From assembly GCA_937901265.1 (NCBI GenBank), contig CALCHA010000624.1:1-6005 (forward strand): 6,005 nucleotides of DNA, in the 5' to 3' direction. Of this stretch, positions 5,971-6,005 are shown one piece after another. The DNA comes from an uncultured Phycisphaerales bacterium (GTDB lineage: Bacteria > Planctomycetota > Phycisphaerae > WQYP01). The notes under the pieces were generated by a model. It was not told the origin of the DNA. It made no database searches and saw only the letters and a program-made list of their open reading frames with translations. Position 1 is the first letter of the stretch. Each line of letters begins with the position of its first letter. The translations under genes and the position numbers were made by a program.

Positions 5971-6005
5971 GCGTGGTGCGGGCGACATGCACAATGCGAA
6001 AAGGA
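5967..6005 (+). CDS. Possible start of next phage gene (partial, overlaps previous stop)
   Basis: GTG at 5967 overlaps the TGA stop of the preceding gene in a GTGA arrangement, and its frame stays open to the window end (13 codons). GGGGAG at 5950-5955 could serve as a weak ribosome site, with an 11-nt gap. Such overlaps usually mean translational coupling. The alternative is that these 35 bases are a spacer and that the terminal AAAAGGA is the ribosome site of a gene starting just outside the window. Confidence 0.3.
   Translation, partial: MSVVRATCTMRKG

Larger units (their letters stand above)
2037..6005 (+). mobile_element. Phage head-morphogenesis module (prophage, remnant or GTA-like)
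   Basis: Portal, a small basic protein, a major capsid protein and a connector-position protein follow each other on one strand in classical head-operon order, and the module runs off the right edge. No integrase, tRNA, attachment site, terminase or lysis gene is visible. The left boundary must lie between the kinase stop (1865) and 2037. Base composition looks the same as in the kinase gene, which suggests long residence in this host or a phage well adapted to it. Whether it is intact cannot be judged from this window. Confidence 0.75.

Overview
The window is GC-rich, double-stranded bacterial DNA with every gene on the + strand. Its codon use is strongly G/C at third positions, Shine-Dalgarno sites are clear, and a Cys/Thr-poor 'cctccgc-cttctccc' repeat family lies between genes. 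These traits fit the Verrucomicrobiota (Opitutae-like) or another member of the PVC group. That placement is inference, because no rRNA or other phylogenetic marker is present.

Left part (1-416): no gene. It holds two direct copies of a pyrimidine-rich repeat exactly 232 bp apart (1-85 and 233-317), with a degenerate inverted copy between them (about 152-205). This is a BIME-like intergenic element. A possible promoter (381-409) sits so close to the next ATG that its transcript would be nearly leaderless.

Host-type gene (417-1865): a sugar kinase of the GHMP superfamily, most like the kinase domain of plant L-arabinokinase/galactokinase. All three GHMP motifs are visible, but the residues around the sugar-binding site differ from the usual ones, so the substrate is open. 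A short junction follows with a small tandem repeat, a hairpin and a perfect 12-bp palindrome (1976-1987).

Phage head module (2037 to the right edge): a portal protein; a short gene for a 57-residue basic, Ala-rich protein that standard length cut-offs would miss; an SU10-type (DUF5309-like) major capsid protein; a 212-residue protein in the head-completion/connector position; and the possible first codons of another gene overlapping its stop. The order portal, small protein, capsid, connector is that of a tailed-phage head operon. It belongs to a prophage, a prophage remnant or a gene-transfer-agent-like particle. Terminase and a recognisable protease are not in the window, and the module starts directly beside a metabolic gene.

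Two hairpin/T-tract structures interrupt the phage module, one after the portal gene (3718-3809) and a very convincing one after the capsid gene (5270-5308). The capsid gene and the small gene are therefore bracketed by terminators, which may set the protein ratios of the particle. The capsid protein and the following protein appear to share a small beta-rich domain.
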